NCBI RefSeq assembly: GCF_001648355.1
Contig: NZ_LXSL01000011.1
Coordinates: forward strand, 93,677 to 157,676
Reading direction: 5' to 3'
Source of the DNA: Eikenella longinqua
Lineage (GTDB): Bacteria; Pseudomonadota; Gammaproteobacteria; Burkholderiales; Neisseriaceae
DNA: 64,000 bases
The notes beneath the pieces were generated by a model. That model worked only from the letters and a program-made list of their open reading frames with translations. It searched no databases and was not told the origin of the DNA. Below are positions 24,498 to 33,287 of the stretch, piece by piece. The translations under genes and the position numbers were made by a program. The stretch's first letter is position 1, and each line of letters begins with the position of its first letter.

Positions 24498-25946
24498 ATG
24501 ACCACCTACACCCTCAAACAAGCCAGCACCCTGCTGCAATCCAAACAAACCTCCGCCGTCGAACTCGCGCAGGAATACCTTGCCGCCATCGCCGCGCAAA
24601 ACCCCGCCATCAACGGCTACATCACGCTGGACGCGGAAAAAACCCTCGCCGAAGCCCGCGCGGCGGACGAACGCATCGCGCAAGGCAGGGGTGGCGCGCT
24701 CACCGGCGTGCCCGTCGCCTACAAAGACATCTTCTGCCAAACCGGCTGGCGCAGCGCGTGCGGCTCGAAAATGCTCGACAACTTCGTCGCCCCCTACACC
24801 GCCACTGTGGTGCAAAACCTGCTCGACGCGGGCATGGTAACGCTCGGCCGCACCAATATGGACGAATTCGCCATGGGCTCGACCAACGAAAGCTCGTTCT
24901 ATGGCGCAACCAAAAATCCGTGGCATACCGAACACGTTCCCGGCGGCTCGTCCGGCGGTTCGGCAGCCGTGGTGGCCGCGCGCCTTGCCCCCGCCGCGCT
25001 CGGTTCGGACACCGGCGGCTCCATCCGCCAGCCCGCCGCCCACTGCGGCATCACCGGCATCAAGCCGACTTACGGCATCGTCTCCCGCTTCGGCATGGTG
25101 GCCTACGCATCCAGCTTCGACCAGGCCGGCCCGATGGCGCAAACCGCCGAAGACTGCGCTATTTTGTTGAACGCGATGGCGGGCTTTGACGAGCGCGATT
25201 CCACCAGTCTGGAACGCGAAAAAGAAGACTACACCCGCGATTTAAACCAACCGCTCAAAGGCTTGCGCGTCGGCCTGCCCAAAGAATACTTCACCGCCAG
25301 CAACAGCCCCGATGTGCAGGCTGCCTTGGAAAACGCCAAAACCCTGCTGCAACAACAGGGCGCGGAATTGGTGGAAGTTTCCCTACCGCAAACCGAGCTT
25401 TCCATCCCCGCGTATTACGTGCTCGCCTCCGCCGAAGCCAGCACCAACCTCTCGCGCTACGACGGCGTGCGCTACGGCCACCGCGCCGCCCAGTTCGCCG
25501 ACTTGGACGAAATGTACAGCCGCACCCGCGCCGAAGGCTTCGGCAGCGAAGTGAAACGCCGCATCATGATTGGCACTTATGTGTTAAGCCACGGATATTA
25601 CGACGCTTATTACCTGAAAGCGCAAAAACTGCGCCGCCTCGTCGCCAACGATTTTCAGGTAGCCTTCGCCCAATGCGACCTCATCCTCGCCCCCGCCGCG
25701 CCCACCGCCGCACCCAAACTCGGCGAGCTGAACCAAGACCCCGTGCAGGCGTATCTCTCTGATATTTATACCATCGCCGTCAATCTCGCCGGCCTGCCTG
25801 CCCTGTCCCTGCCCGCAGGCTTTGCCGCCAACGGCCTGCCCATCGGCGTGCAGTTGATTGGCAACTATTTTGCCGAAGCCAAAATCCTTGGCGCGGCGCA
25901 CCAGATGCAGTTGGCGAGCGATTGGCATACGAAAGTACCGGAGTAA
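24498..25946 (+). CDS. gatA: Asp-tRNA(Asn)/Glu-tRNA(Gln) amidotransferase subunit A
   Basis: 482 residues, full length. The amidase-signature triad is intact: Lys76 in VPVAYKDIF, cis-Ser151 in PGGSSGGSAA and the nucleophile Ser175 in DTGGSIRQPA. GatA releases ammonia from Gln or Asn and passes it to GatB. A complete DUS is embedded in the C-terminal part, encoding the codons for FQVAF, where most homologues are variable. It is separated from gatC and gatB by accessory genes, so stoichiometric expression must rely on separate promoters or long transcripts. Confidence 0.96.
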   Translation: MTTYTLKQASTLLQSKQTSAVELAQEYLAAIAAQNPAINGYITLDAEKTLAEARAADERIAQGRGGALTGVPVAYKDIFCQTGWRSACGSKMLDNFVAPYTATVVQNLLDAGMVTLGRTNMDEFAMGSTNESSFYGATKNPWHTEHVPGGSSGGSAAVVAARLAPAALGSDTGGSIRQPAAHCGITGIKPTYGIVSRFGMVAYASSFDQAGPMAQTAEDCAILLNAMAGFDERDSTSLEREKEDYTRDLNQPLKGLRVGLPKEYFTASNSPDVQAALENAKTLLQQQGAELVEVSLPQTELSIPAYYVLASAEASTNLSRYDGVRYGHRAAQFADLDEMYSRTRAEGFGSEVKRRIMIGTYVLSHGYYDAYYLKAQKLRRLVANDFQVAFAQCDLILAPAAPTAAPKLGELNQDPVQAYLSDIYTIAVNLAGLPALSLPAGFAANGLPIGVQLIGNYFAEAKILGAAHQMQLASDWHTKVPE

Positions 25947-25967
25947 AAATTTTCAGGTAGCCAAAAA

Positions 25968-26360
25968 ATGGTTTTTATGCTTAAAAAACACATTATTGCA
26001 TTACTTCTTACTTTCCCACTAATAGTACAAGCGGAGAGCTGCCTGAATTACGGCTGTGTCGTTTTATGGCGCAGACAAGCATATGACGAAGCTGTGTTAC
26101 CCCAATGGAACCAATTGAAAAAATTGGTAGAAAAACAATCTATATCTGATAGAGAAGCTTCTTTCATTTTGAATCACTATCAAGAATGGCGCGATATAAG
26201 CCTGAATGAATGTGAAGCGTACACACAAGAAGTGAGGCTGATAACACAGGACAAAAGGCAACAAGTCTCTACCTGTGTCAGCAGCATGATTGATAGGCGC
26301 GTGCTATTTCTAAAACAGAAACTTTCATACTTAAGAAACAATATACATTCAACATTTTAA
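25968..26360 (+). CDS. AT-rich hypothetical secreted protein
   Basis: About 130 residues with a signal peptide (KKHIIALLLTFPLIVQA, cleavage before ES). The mature protein has Cys in SCLNYGCVV, NECEAY and STCVSS: four Cys that could form two disulphides. It is charged and helical (WNQLKKLVEKQSISDREA). No family recognised. Base composition is clearly poorer in GC than the flanking gatA and TRIC genes and codon use differs, so it probably arrived separately. The internal Met three codons on (25977) is an alternative start. Confidence 0.55.
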   Translation: MVFMLKKHIIALLLTFPLIVQAESCLNYGCVVLWRRQAYDEAVLPQWNQLKKLVEKQSISDREASFILNHYQEWRDISLNECEAYTQEVRLITQDKRQQVSTCVSSMIDRRVLFLKQKLSYLRNNIHSTF

Positions 26361-26444
26361 CTGAAAATTAAACCTAACCTTTCAGATAGATTTCCTTAGA
26401 TAGATTTCCTTATCAATCGGCTACCTGAAAACCGAAATTACCCC

Positions 26445-27068
26445 ATGACCTCCACCGATTTCATCCAAATCATCGGCACCGCCGCCTTCGCCGTATCCGG
26501 CTACCTCGTCGGCTACGGCAAGCGGCTCGACGTGCTCGGCGTCATCATCACCGCCCTGCTCACCGCTGTGGGCGGCGGCATGATGCGCGACGCCCTGGTC
26601 GGGCAAATCCCACAGGTATTCCAGCACACCGACGCGCTGATTGTCGTGTTTGCTACCCTCGCCCTCGCCTGGCTGCTGCGCCTGCAACGCTACCGCCGCA
26701 CCTACCTGGCCGCCGCCTTCCTCATCGCCGACGCCATCGGCCTGGCCGCCTTCAGCATCACCGGCGCGCAAATCGGCATCGGCCTGCATCTAAACCTGTT
26801 CGGCGTCATCGTGCTCGCCTTCGTTACCGCCGTGGGCGGCGGCATCGCCCGCGACATTTTGGTAAACGACGTACCCATCGTATTGCGCGCCGACCTTTAC
26901 GGCAGCGTCGCCATCCTCATCGGCGGCCTGATGTACCTCTTCGCGCGGCTCGGCTGGATCAACGCCTTCACCCTACACCTGCTGTTTGCCGCCGGCCTAT
27001 TCCTGCGCCTGGCCGCCTACCGCTTCCACTGGCAGCTCCCCGGCTTCCAGCCGCACCGAAGGAAATAA
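26445..27068 (+). CDS. TRIC-type cation channel family protein (UPF0126)
   Basis: 207 residues with seven membrane helices in two related halves; each half carries the family motif with a Gly triplet and Arg-Asp (TAVGGGMMRDAL near 45 and TAVGGGIARDIL near 128). Bacterial TRIC proteins are trimeric channels for potassium and other monovalent cations in the inner membrane. Start MTSTDF fits family length. It lies between gatA and gatB, with no obvious functional link to them. Confidence 0.85.
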   Translation: MTSTDFIQIIGTAAFAVSGYLVGYGKRLDVLGVIITALLTAVGGGMMRDALVGQIPQVFQHTDALIVVFATLALAWLLRLQRYRRTYLAAAFLIADAIGLAAFSITGAQIGIGLHLNLFGVIVLAFVTAVGGGIARDILVNDVPIVLRADLYGSVAILIGGLMYLFARLGWINAFTLHLLFAAGLFLRLAAYRFHWQLPGFQPHRRK

Positions 27069-27071
27069 CGG

Positions 27072-27113
27072 AGGCTACCTGAAAAACAGATGGCATATTT
27101 TTCAGGTAGCCTT
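27072..27113 (+). terminator. Inverted DUS pair after the TRIC gene
   Basis: AGGCTACCTGAAAAA and TTTTTCAGGTAGCCT form a 15-bp perfect stem with an 11-base loop directly after the stop and about 40 bases before gatB. Confidence 0.65.
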
Positions 27114-27153
27114 TGCAAACGATTAACCCTTTTCTCAATAGAAAGAACCTGCT

Positions 27154-28584
27154 ATGACCTGGGAAACCGTAATCGGACTGGAAATCCACGTCCAACTCAA
27201 CACCCAATCCAAAATTTTCAGCGGCGCATCGACCGCATTCGGTGCAGAACCCAACGCACACGCCAGCGTGGTGGAATGCGCCTTGCCGGGCGTTTTGCCC
27301 GTGATGAACCGCGAAGTCGTTGAAAAAGCCATCAAATTGGGCTTGGCTTTGGATGCGAAAATCAACCGGAAAAACGTGTTCAACCGCAAAAACTACTTCT
27401 ATCCCGACCTGCCAAAAGGCTATCAAATCAGCCAGTTGGACTTGCCGATTGTGGAACACGGCAAGCTGGAAATCGTTGTCGGCGATGAAGTCAAGACCAT
27501 CAACGTAACCCGCGCGCATATGGAAGAAGACGCGGGCAAATCCGTGCATGAAGGCTTGAACGGCGCGACCGGTATCGACCTGAACCGCGCCGGCACGCCG
27601 CTGCTGGAAGTGGTATCCGAACCCGAAATGCGCTCCGCTGCCGAAGCCGTGGCCTACGCCAAAGCCCTGCACGGTCTGGTAACTTGGCTGGACATCTGCG
27701 ACGGCAATATGGCGGAAGGCTCGTTCCGCGTCGATGCCAACGTATCCGTGCACCCGAAAGGTCAGGCGGAGTTCGGCACGCGCCGCGAGATTAAAAACCT
27801 CAATTCCTTCCGCTTCTTGGAGCAGGCGATTAATTACGAAGTGGAAGCGCAAATCGAAATTTTGGAAGACGGCGGCAAAGTACAGCAGGCAACCATGCTG
27901 TTCGACCCCGAAAAAGGCGAAACCCGCGTGATGCGCCTGAAAGAAGACGCACACGACTACCGCTACTTCCCCGACCCCGACCTGCTGCCCGTCATCATTT
28001 CAGACGGCCAAATGCAGAAAGCCAAAGACGAAATGCCCGAGCTGCCGAAAGAAATGGCGGCGCGTTTCGTGGCGGATTACGGCGTGAGCGAATACGACGC
28101 GCGTCTCTTGACCGCCAGCCGCGTGCAGGCTGCCTATTTTGAAGAAGCCGCCAAAGCCAGCGGGCAAGGCAAATTGGTTGCCAACTGGATGAACGGTGAA
28201 TTGGCCGCCGCGTTGCACAAAACCGAACTGGGGCTACCTGAAAGCCCGATTACCGCGCCGCGCCTTGCCGAACTGGTGGGCAAAATCGCCGACGGTACTT
28301 TAAGCAGTAAATTAGCGAAAAAAGCCTTTGAAGCCATGTGGGCAGAACCCGAAGCCTCCATCGCCCAAATCATCGAAAAACACGGCTTGCAGCAGATTAC
28401 CGACACGGGCGCGATTGAAGCGATGGTCGATGAAGTGTTGGCAAACAACGCCAAAGCCGTCGAGCAGTTCAAATCGGGCAACGACAAAGCCCTGAATGCG
28501 ATTGTGGGGCAGGTGATGAAGGCCAGCAGGGGCAAAGCCAATCCCGCGCAAGTGCAGGAGTTGGTGCGCGCAAAATTGCAGTAA
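27154..28584 (+). CDS. gatB: Asp-tRNA(Asn)/Glu-tRNA(Gln) amidotransferase subunit B
   Basis: 476 residues, full length. WETVIGLEIHVQLNT at the N-terminus, FYPDLPKGYQISQ, HMEEDAGKS..DLNRAGTPLLEVV and RRYFPEPDL-like YRYFPDPDL are the cradle-domain signatures; the C-terminal YqeY-like tail domain (about 330-476) binds tRNA. GatB activates the misacylated tRNA with ATP and accepts ammonia from GatA. Codon use is less GC-rich than in surrounding genes. A DUS lies near residue 360 (GLPES). Confidence 0.96.
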   Translation: MTWETVIGLEIHVQLNTQSKIFSGASTAFGAEPNAHASVVECALPGVLPVMNREVVEKAIKLGLALDAKINRKNVFNRKNYFYPDLPKGYQISQLDLPIVEHGKLEIVVGDEVKTINVTRAHMEEDAGKSVHEGLNGATGIDLNRAGTPLLEVVSEPEMRSAAEAVAYAKALHGLVTWLDICDGNMAEGSFRVDANVSVHPKGQAEFGTRREIKNLNSFRFLEQAINYEVEAQIEILEDGGKVQQATMLFDPEKGETRVMRLKEDAHDYRYFPDPDLLPVIISDGQMQKAKDEMPELPKEMAARFVADYGVSEYDARLLTASRVQAAYFEEAAKASGQGKLVANWMNGELAAALHKTELGLPESPITAPRLAELVGKIADGTLSSKLAKKAFEAMWAEPEASIAQIIEKHGLQQITDTGAIEAMVDEVLANNAKAVEQFKSGNDKALNAIVGQVMKASRGKANPAQVQELVRAKLQ

Positions 28585-28592
28585 GGCAGGTT

Positions 28593-28634
28593 GAGGCTAC
28601 CTGAAAATTAGGAATACGTTTTTCAGGTAGCCTC
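28593..28634 (+). terminator. Inverted DUS pair after gatB
   Basis: GAGGCTACCTGAAAA and TTTTCAGGTAGCCTC pair perfectly over 15 bases, 9 bases after the gatB stop. Confidence 0.65.
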
Positions 28635-28820
28635 CAACCCTCCGCCCAAACCCAAACCGCGCCACAATTCCGCCGCCGGATACTGCCCGCAACCCCAAGT
28701 TATGATACACTTGCGGCTTTCATTTGCCGCCGGCACCCGCTTAAGCGCGCCGGCTAATTCCAACTTTTCCGCCGGGCATCCCGCCTGTCGGCTTGATCAA
28801 CACGAAAACAAGGTTTTACG

Positions 28821-30125
28821 ATGAGCGTAACAATAGAAAAACTGGAAGGTCTAGAACGCAGCCTGCAGCTCGAGCTGCCGTGGGCAGAAATTGAAGCAGC
28901 CGTGCAAAAACGCCTGCAAGCCACCCAAAAACGCGCCCGGGTAGATGGCTTCCGCCCCGGCAAAGCGCCGCTGCGCATGATTGAATCCATGTATGGCGCC
29001 GGCATCCGCGACGAAGTAATGAACGAGAGCCTGCGCCGCAAGTTCGCCGAAACCATCGACACCGAAGAAATCCGCTTCGCCGGCCTGCTCGCTTTCGATG
29101 CGGCCGAGCAGCAGGATGACGAAAAAGTATTCAAAGTAAACGCCCGTTTCGAAGTGTTCCCCGAAATCGCCGTGGGCAACTTGGCCGACCAGGAAATCGA
29201 AAAAGTGGTGTGTGAAGTGGGCGAGGAAGAAGTGGAAAAAACCATCGACATCCTGCGCCGCCAGCGCACCCGCTTCAACCGCGTGGAACGCGAAGCCAAA
29301 GACGGCGACCGCGTGATCATCGACTTTGCCGGCACCATCGACGGCACCCCGTTTGAAGGCGGCTCTTCGCAAAACTACCCCTTCATCCTCGGCCAAGGCC
29401 AAATGCTGCCGGAATTTGAAGCCGGCATCCGCGGCATGAAAGAAGGCGAAACCAAAGACGTTCCCGTAAACTTCCCCGCCGACTACCACGGCAAAGAAGT
29501 GGCCGGCAAAACCGCTGTATTCGCCATCACCCTGCGCAACGTGGCCGAAGCCGTGCTGCCCGAAGTGGACGAGCAATTCGCCAAATCCTTGGGCATCCCA
29601 GACGGCGACGTGGCCAAAATGCGCGAAGAAGTGAAGAAAAACATTGAGCGCGAAGTGACCCGCCGCGTGGAAGCGCAAACCAAAGACAACGTGATGAAAG
29701 TGCTGCTGGACGTTACCCCCGTTGAGCTGCCGAAAACCCTGGTGCAGGAAGAAACCGCTCGCCTGGCCAGCAACGCGCGCAACAACCTGATCAACCAAGG
29801 CATGAAAGCAGAAGATTTGGATCTGTCCGACAGCCTCTTTACCGAGCAGGCCGAGCGCCGCACCGCCTTGGGTTTGATTTTGTCTGAGCTGGTGGCCGAG
29901 CACAAACTGGAACCCTCCGATGACCAAATCAAAGCCGTGGTGCAAAACTTCTCCGAAAGCTATGAAGACCCGCAGGAAGTGGTGGATTGGTATTTTGCCG
30001 ACCGCTCCCGCCTAGAAGGCCCGATTTCCATGGCCGTGGAAGCCAATGTGGTGGACTACGTGCTCGGTCAGGCCAAGGTAAACGAGAAAAAACTGAGCTT
30101 CGACGAAGTGATGGGCCAGCAGTAA
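28821..30125 (+). CDS. tig: Trigger factor
   Basis: 434 residues. The ribosome-binding N-terminal domain has the signature FRPGKAP (GFRPGKAPLRMI near residue 45). The PPIase domain (about 150-235) shows GDRVIIDFAGTIDG and LGQGQMLPEFEAGIRGMKEGE, an FKBP fold. The C-terminal chaperone arms run from about 250 to the end. It catches nascent chains at the exit tunnel. It is followed by clpP, the usual tig-clpP arrangement. AACAAGGTTTTACG gives the ribosome site. Confidence 0.96.
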   Translation: MSVTIEKLEGLERSLQLELPWAEIEAAVQKRLQATQKRARVDGFRPGKAPLRMIESMYGAGIRDEVMNESLRRKFAETIDTEEIRFAGLLAFDAAEQQDDEKVFKVNARFEVFPEIAVGNLADQEIEKVVCEVGEEEVEKTIDILRRQRTRFNRVEREAKDGDRVIIDFAGTIDGTPFEGGSSQNYPFILGQGQMLPEFEAGIRGMKEGETKDVPVNFPADYHGKEVAGKTAVFAITLRNVAEAVLPEVDEQFAKSLGIPDGDVAKMREEVKKNIEREVTRRVEAQTKDNVMKVLLDVTPVELPKTLVQEETARLASNARNNLINQGMKAEDLDLSDSLFTEQAERRTALGLILSELVAEHKLEPSDDQIKAVVQNFSESYEDPQEVVDWYFADRSRLEGPISMAVEANVVDYVLGQAKVNEKKLSFDEVMGQQ

Positions 30126-30188
30126 CAGGCTACCTGAAAAATACTGGCTTCAACCAAGCGCAAAGCTGAAGCCAGCATCTGCCACAAC

Positions 30189-30228
30189 AAAAAGCACCGA
30201 GGCCGCCTCCGCCGCCGAGGTGCTTTTT
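30189..30228 (+). terminator. Stem-loop between tig and clpP
   Basis: AAAAAGCACC and GGTGCTTTTT are exact complements around a GC-rich 20-base loop (itself able to fold), then CCC. It looks like a terminator or attenuator that sets clpP apart from tig. Confidence 0.7.
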
Positions 30229-30253
30229 CCCAAACACCCCTTGCGAGGACAAT

Positions 30254-30874
30254 ATGAATTCCGTAATTGAAAACAACTACCTGGTGCCCACCGTTATCGA
30301 GCAGAGCGGCCGCGGCGAACGCGCCTTCGACATCTACTCCCGCCTGCTCAAAGAGCGGATTATCTTCCTGGTCGGCCCGGTGGACGACCACAGCGCCAAC
30401 CTGGTTGTGGCTCAACTGCTGTTTCTGGAAAGCGAAAACCCCGATAAAGACATCTTCCTCTATATCAACAGCCCGGGCGGCTCCGTTACCGCCGGCATGT
30501 CGATCTACGACACCATGAACTTCATCAAGCCCGACGTGTCCACCCTCTGCCTCGGCCAGGCCGCCAGCATGGGCGCCTTCCTGCTTTCCGCCGGCGCCAA
30601 AGGCAAACGTTTCGCCCTGCCCAACAGCCGCGTGATGATCCACCAGCCGCTCATCAGCGGCGGCCTCGGCGGCCAAGCCTCCGACATCGAAATCCACGCC
30701 AAAGAGCTGCTCAAACTGAAAGCCAAGCTCAACCAGCTCCTGGCCGAACACTGCGGCCGCACCCTAGACGAACTGGAACGCGACACCGACCGCGACAACT
30801 TCATGTCTGCCGAAGAAGCCCAAGCCTACGGCCTCATCGACCAAGTCCTCTCCAGCCGCAGCGACATCAAATAA
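30254..30874 (+). CDS. clpP: ATP-dependent Clp protease proteolytic subunit
   Basis: 206 residues including a short propeptide (maturation probably after NNYLVPTV). Catalytic Ser105 in GQAASMGAFLL, His130 in VMIHQPL, and Asp in the RDTDRDNF stretch near 179-181. Fourteen subunits form the barrel fed by ClpX or ClpA. No clpX follows here, unlike many proteobacteria. Ribosome site GCGAGGACAAT. Confidence 0.96.
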   Translation: MNSVIENNYLVPTVIEQSGRGERAFDIYSRLLKERIIFLVGPVDDHSANLVVAQLLFLESENPDKDIFLYINSPGGSVTAGMSIYDTMNFIKPDVSTLCLGQAASMGAFLLSAGAKGKRFALPNSRVMIHQPLISGGLGGQASDIEIHAKELLKLKAKLNQLLAEHCGRTLDELERDTDRDNFMSAEEAQAYGLIDQVLSSRSDIK

Positions 30875-30892
30875 CGCCTTCCGGCAAACCAT

Positions 30893-30936
30893 AAAGGCTA
30901 CCTGAAAAACCCAATCCGTTTTTCAGGTAGCCTTTT
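30893..30936 (+). terminator. Inverted DUS terminator of clpP
   Basis: AAAGGCTACCTGAAAAAC and GTTTTTCAGGTAGCCTTT form an 18-bp perfect stem with a 7-base loop and a following T, 18 bases after the clpP stop. One of the best examples of a DUS pair with terminator form. Confidence 0.75.
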
Positions 30937-31094
30937 GCTTCATACCGCCGCAAACGTTTACCCACGTCAAACCTTCGCCCACCCCCGCATAGAAAACCGC
31001 CAAACCGCCCCCATTTCGCTATAATAAGCAGGCACACCCAGTGCCGGTACCACTCCCACCCTTGCGGGAAACCCATCTCAACAGGAGTTCTTCC

Positions 31095-31460
31095 ATGATT
31101 TCCATCCGCCAGCAAAACTACGGCCTCAACGTTGCCCTCTACAACGAATTCACCCTCGAAGACTTCAAAACCCTAGAAGCCGCCATCATCGAATGCCTCG
31201 GTCGCGTCCACCGCCCCGACATTCTGCTCGACCTCTCCCTGCTGCGCGACTACACCATCGACATGGCCGCCGAACAACTGCGCTTCCTAAATATCCACGA
31301 CAACGACTTCGGCCGTATCGCCGTCGTCACCAACGACCTCTGGATCCGCCTCTCCTCCCACATCTCCAGCCTGCTCACCCGCCAACACCCCAAATACTTC
31401 AACGACGCCGCCGAAGCCCAGCAATGGATACTCTCCAGCGGCAGCCACCAACAGCCATGA
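31095..31460 (+). CDS. SpoIIAA-like (STAS-fold) protein
   Basis: About 121 residues starting MISIRQQNYGLNVAL after a good ribosome site (AACAGGAGTTCTTCC). ILLDLSLLRDYTID, then FGRIAVVTNDLWIRL and EAQQWIL, follow the SpoIIAA-like domain layout (strand, helix, strand pattern with a late A-x-x-W-L helix). These are small regulatory or lipid-binding folds with no catalytic residues; this one has no confirmed role. Its stop overlaps the next gene's ATG by four bases (ATGA), so both are probably made together. A TATAAT lies at 31020-31025. Confidence 0.65.
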   Translation: MISIRQQNYGLNVALYNEFTLEDFKTLEAAIIECLGRVHRPDILLDLSLLRDYTIDMAAEQLRFLNIHDNDFGRIAVVTNDLWIRLSSHISSLLTRQHPKYFNDAAEAQQWILSSGSHQQP

Positions 31461-32107
31461 ACCCGAACACCCCCCTGCACGTCATGCTGCTGCACGGCCT
31501 GCACATGCACGCCTGGGCCATGCTCCCCTTCAGCCGCCACCTGCGCCCATACGGTATCCACAGCCAGCGCTTCGGCTACTACAGCGTCGCCCAAACCCTG
31601 CCCCAGCACAGCCGCCGCCTCGCCGAAGCCGTGCGCCACCACTACCAACAACACAGCGAACCCCTGCACTTTGTCTGCCACAGCCTCGGCGGCCTCGTCC
31701 TGCGCCGCTTCGCCGCCGACCACCCCGAGCTGATACGCGGCCGCAGCGTCACCCTCGCCACCCCGCACCTAGGCAGCGAAGCCGCCGACCGCCTGCACCG
31801 TCTCGCCCCCGCCCTGATCCGCGGTGCCTACCCCGCCGGGCTCGATGGCCAAGTCCCGCCCTGGCCGCCCCAGCTCGAACTCGGCTGCATCGCCGGCAGC
31901 CGCAACCTCGGGCTCGGCCAGCTCATCGGCCTGCGCGGCGAAGGCGACGGCTCCGTATTGCTCAGTGAAACCAAAGCAGAAAACTGCCGTGACTACTTAG
32001 TCTTGCCCGTGAGTCACTCCGCCATGCTCACCGACAAAACCGTCGCCATGCAAACCGCCCACTTCCTGCGCCACGGCCACTTCCTCCATACTGAAGAATC
32101 CGCCTGA
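31457..32107 (+). CDS. Alpha/beta hydrolase, lipase/esterase-like
   Basis: 216 residues. LHVMLLHGLHMHAWAMLPF holds the oxyanion HG motif. HFVCHSLGGLVLRRFA is the nucleophile elbow with Ser in C-H-S-L-G-G. GDGSVLLSETKAEN probably carries the acid and VLPVSHSAMLTDK the catalytic His. It resembles the short PGAP1/triacylglycerol-lipase-like hydrolases with no signal peptide, so it is cytosolic and its substrate is unknown. It is translationally coupled to the SpoIIAA-like gene, suggesting a shared function. Confidence 0.8.
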   Translation: MNPNTPLHVMLLHGLHMHAWAMLPFSRHLRPYGIHSQRFGYYSVAQTLPQHSRRLAEAVRHHYQQHSEPLHFVCHSLGGLVLRRFAADHPELIRGRSVTLATPHLGSEAADRLHRLAPALIRGAYPAGLDGQVPPWPPQLELGCIAGSRNLGLGQLIGLRGEGDGSVLLSETKAENCRDYLVLPVSHSAMLTDKTVAMQTAHFLRHGHFLHTEESA

Positions 32108-32217
32108 GCCAGCACGAATTGCCGTACCACAAGATTTTCAGGTAGCCTTCCCTATCAATTAAAGCTACCCGACAATACCGATAGCACCCACCCCTTGGCA
32201 ATTTAAACTGGCATACA

Positions 32218-32250
32218 AAAAGGCTACCTGAAAATTTTCAGGTAGCCTTT
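32218..32250. terminator. Perfect DUS palindrome, bidirectional terminator
   Basis: AAAGGCTACCTGAAAA runs straight into its complement TTTTCAGGTAGCCTTT with no unpaired centre, between the convergent hydrolase (+) and rplI (-) genes. The flanking A- and T-runs suit termination in both directions. Confidence 0.75.
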
Positions 32251-32275
32251 CGTCTTGTATCACACAAACCGAAGA

Positions 32276-32728
32276 TTATTCCTCAGTCGGCACCACCACC
32301 ACTTTGACGCCGGCCACGGCATCGGTATGCAGCGCCACTTCGATTTCGTATTCGCCCACAGCTTTGAACGGACCGTTGGGCAGGCGAACGTTGGCTTTCA
32401 CCGCTTCCACACCGAATGCGCGGATGGCTTCGGCGATGTCGGCATTGGTAACGGAACCGAACAGACGGCCATCCACACCGGCTTTCTGCGCGATGGTGAT
32501 GATCTGGCCTTCCAGCTTGGCCTGGCGAGCCTGGGCATCAGCCAGAATTTCAGCCTGACGGGCTTCCAGCTCGGCGCGGCGGGCTTCGAAATCAGCCAGA
32601 GCAGCTTCGGTAGCACGCTTAGCTTTACCTTGCGGAATCAGGAAATTGCGGGCATAACCGTTTTTCACGGTTACCACGTCGCCCAAGTTACCCAAACCGC
32701 CAATTTTTTCTAACAGAATGATTTGCAT
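32276..32728 (-). CDS. rplI: 50S ribosomal protein L9 (bL9)
   Basis: 150 residues. MQIILLEKIGGLGNLGDVVTVKNGYARNFL is the canonical L9 N-terminal domain (shown here only in part by position 1-19 plus G-Y-A-R-N-F-L), a long connecting helix rich in Ala/Glu/Arg follows, then the C-terminal domain. It binds 23S rRNA at the L1 stalk base. Last gene of rpsF-priB-rpsR-rplI; a DUS palindrome ends the operon. Confidence 0.96.
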   Translation of the reverse strand: MQIILLEKIGGLGNLGDVVTVKNGYARNFLIPQGKAKRATEAALADFEARRAELEARQAEILADAQARQAKLEGQIITIAQKAGVDGRLFGSVTNADIAEAIRAFGVEAVKANVRLPNGPFKAVGEYEIEVALHTDAVAGVKVVVVPTEE

Positions 32729-32746
32729 AATAAAATTCTCCGTTAA

Positions 32747-32977
32747 TTATTTGTGTTGGTCGGTGTAGGGCAGCAGAGCCAGGAAACGGGCACGTTTCAC
32801 GGCCACAGACAGCTGGCGCTGGTAGTGGGCTTTGGTGCCGGTGATGCGGGCGGGAATGATTTTGCCGTTTTCAGAAATGAAATCTTTCAGCAAATCCACT
32901 GCTTTGTAATCTACTTGTTTGATACCTTCCGCGGTGAAGCGGCAGAATTTTCTACGTTTAAATGTTTGACGAGCCAT
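32747..32977 (-). CDS. rpsR: 30S ribosomal protein S18 (bS18)
   Basis: 76 residues, MARQTFKRRKFCRFTAEG..YKAVDLLKDFI..GKIIPARITGTKAHYQRQL. I use ATG 32977, with AAAGG nine bases before it; a TTG three codons upstream is the alternative. It pairs with S6 on the 30S platform. It lies between priB and rplI in the S6 operon. Confidence 0.96.
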   Translation of the reverse strand: MARQTFKRRKFCRFTAEGIKQVDYKAVDLLKDFISENGKIIPARITGTKAHYQRQLSVAVKRARFLALLPYTDQHK

Positions 32978-32982
32978 CTCAT

Positions 32983-33285
32983 TCAACCTTTATTTTCATC
33001 AATAGTCTGTATATGCAGTATGGGGCGGCGGTATTTTTGGCTGTATGCGGCAAGAAACCCTGCCACCTCCACCACACTGCCTACTTTGTTTTGCCAGATT
33101 TTCGCCTGTTCGCCGATGATTTTCGCCTGTATTTCAAACCGGGCGAGATACGGTTCGCCTGCTTCAAGCTGCCAAGATTCGTGCTCTAAAACCAAACCCA
33201 GCACAGCAATGCCGGCCGGCGTATAGCGCAAAGTATCGGCTTCTTTAATGCGGGCTCCGAAGCGAACGGCGTTATCCAAAATCAA
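32983..33285 (-). CDS. priB: Primosomal replication protein N (PriB)
   Basis: 100 residues with a single OB fold; LRYTPAGIAVLGLVLEHES is the recognisable core. PriB binds single-stranded DNA and PriA to restart stalled forks. The start appears to be TTG at 33285, two bases after the rpsF stop; no ATG is available near the N-terminus. The position between rpsF and rpsR is the standard one for betaproteobacteria and enterobacteria. Confidence 0.88.
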   Translation of the reverse strand: MILDNAVRFGARIKEADTLRYTPAGIAVLGLVLEHESWQLEAGEPYLARFEIQAKIIGEQAKIWQNKVGSVVEVAGFLAAYSQKYRRPILHIQTIDENKG

Positions 33286-33287
33286 TC

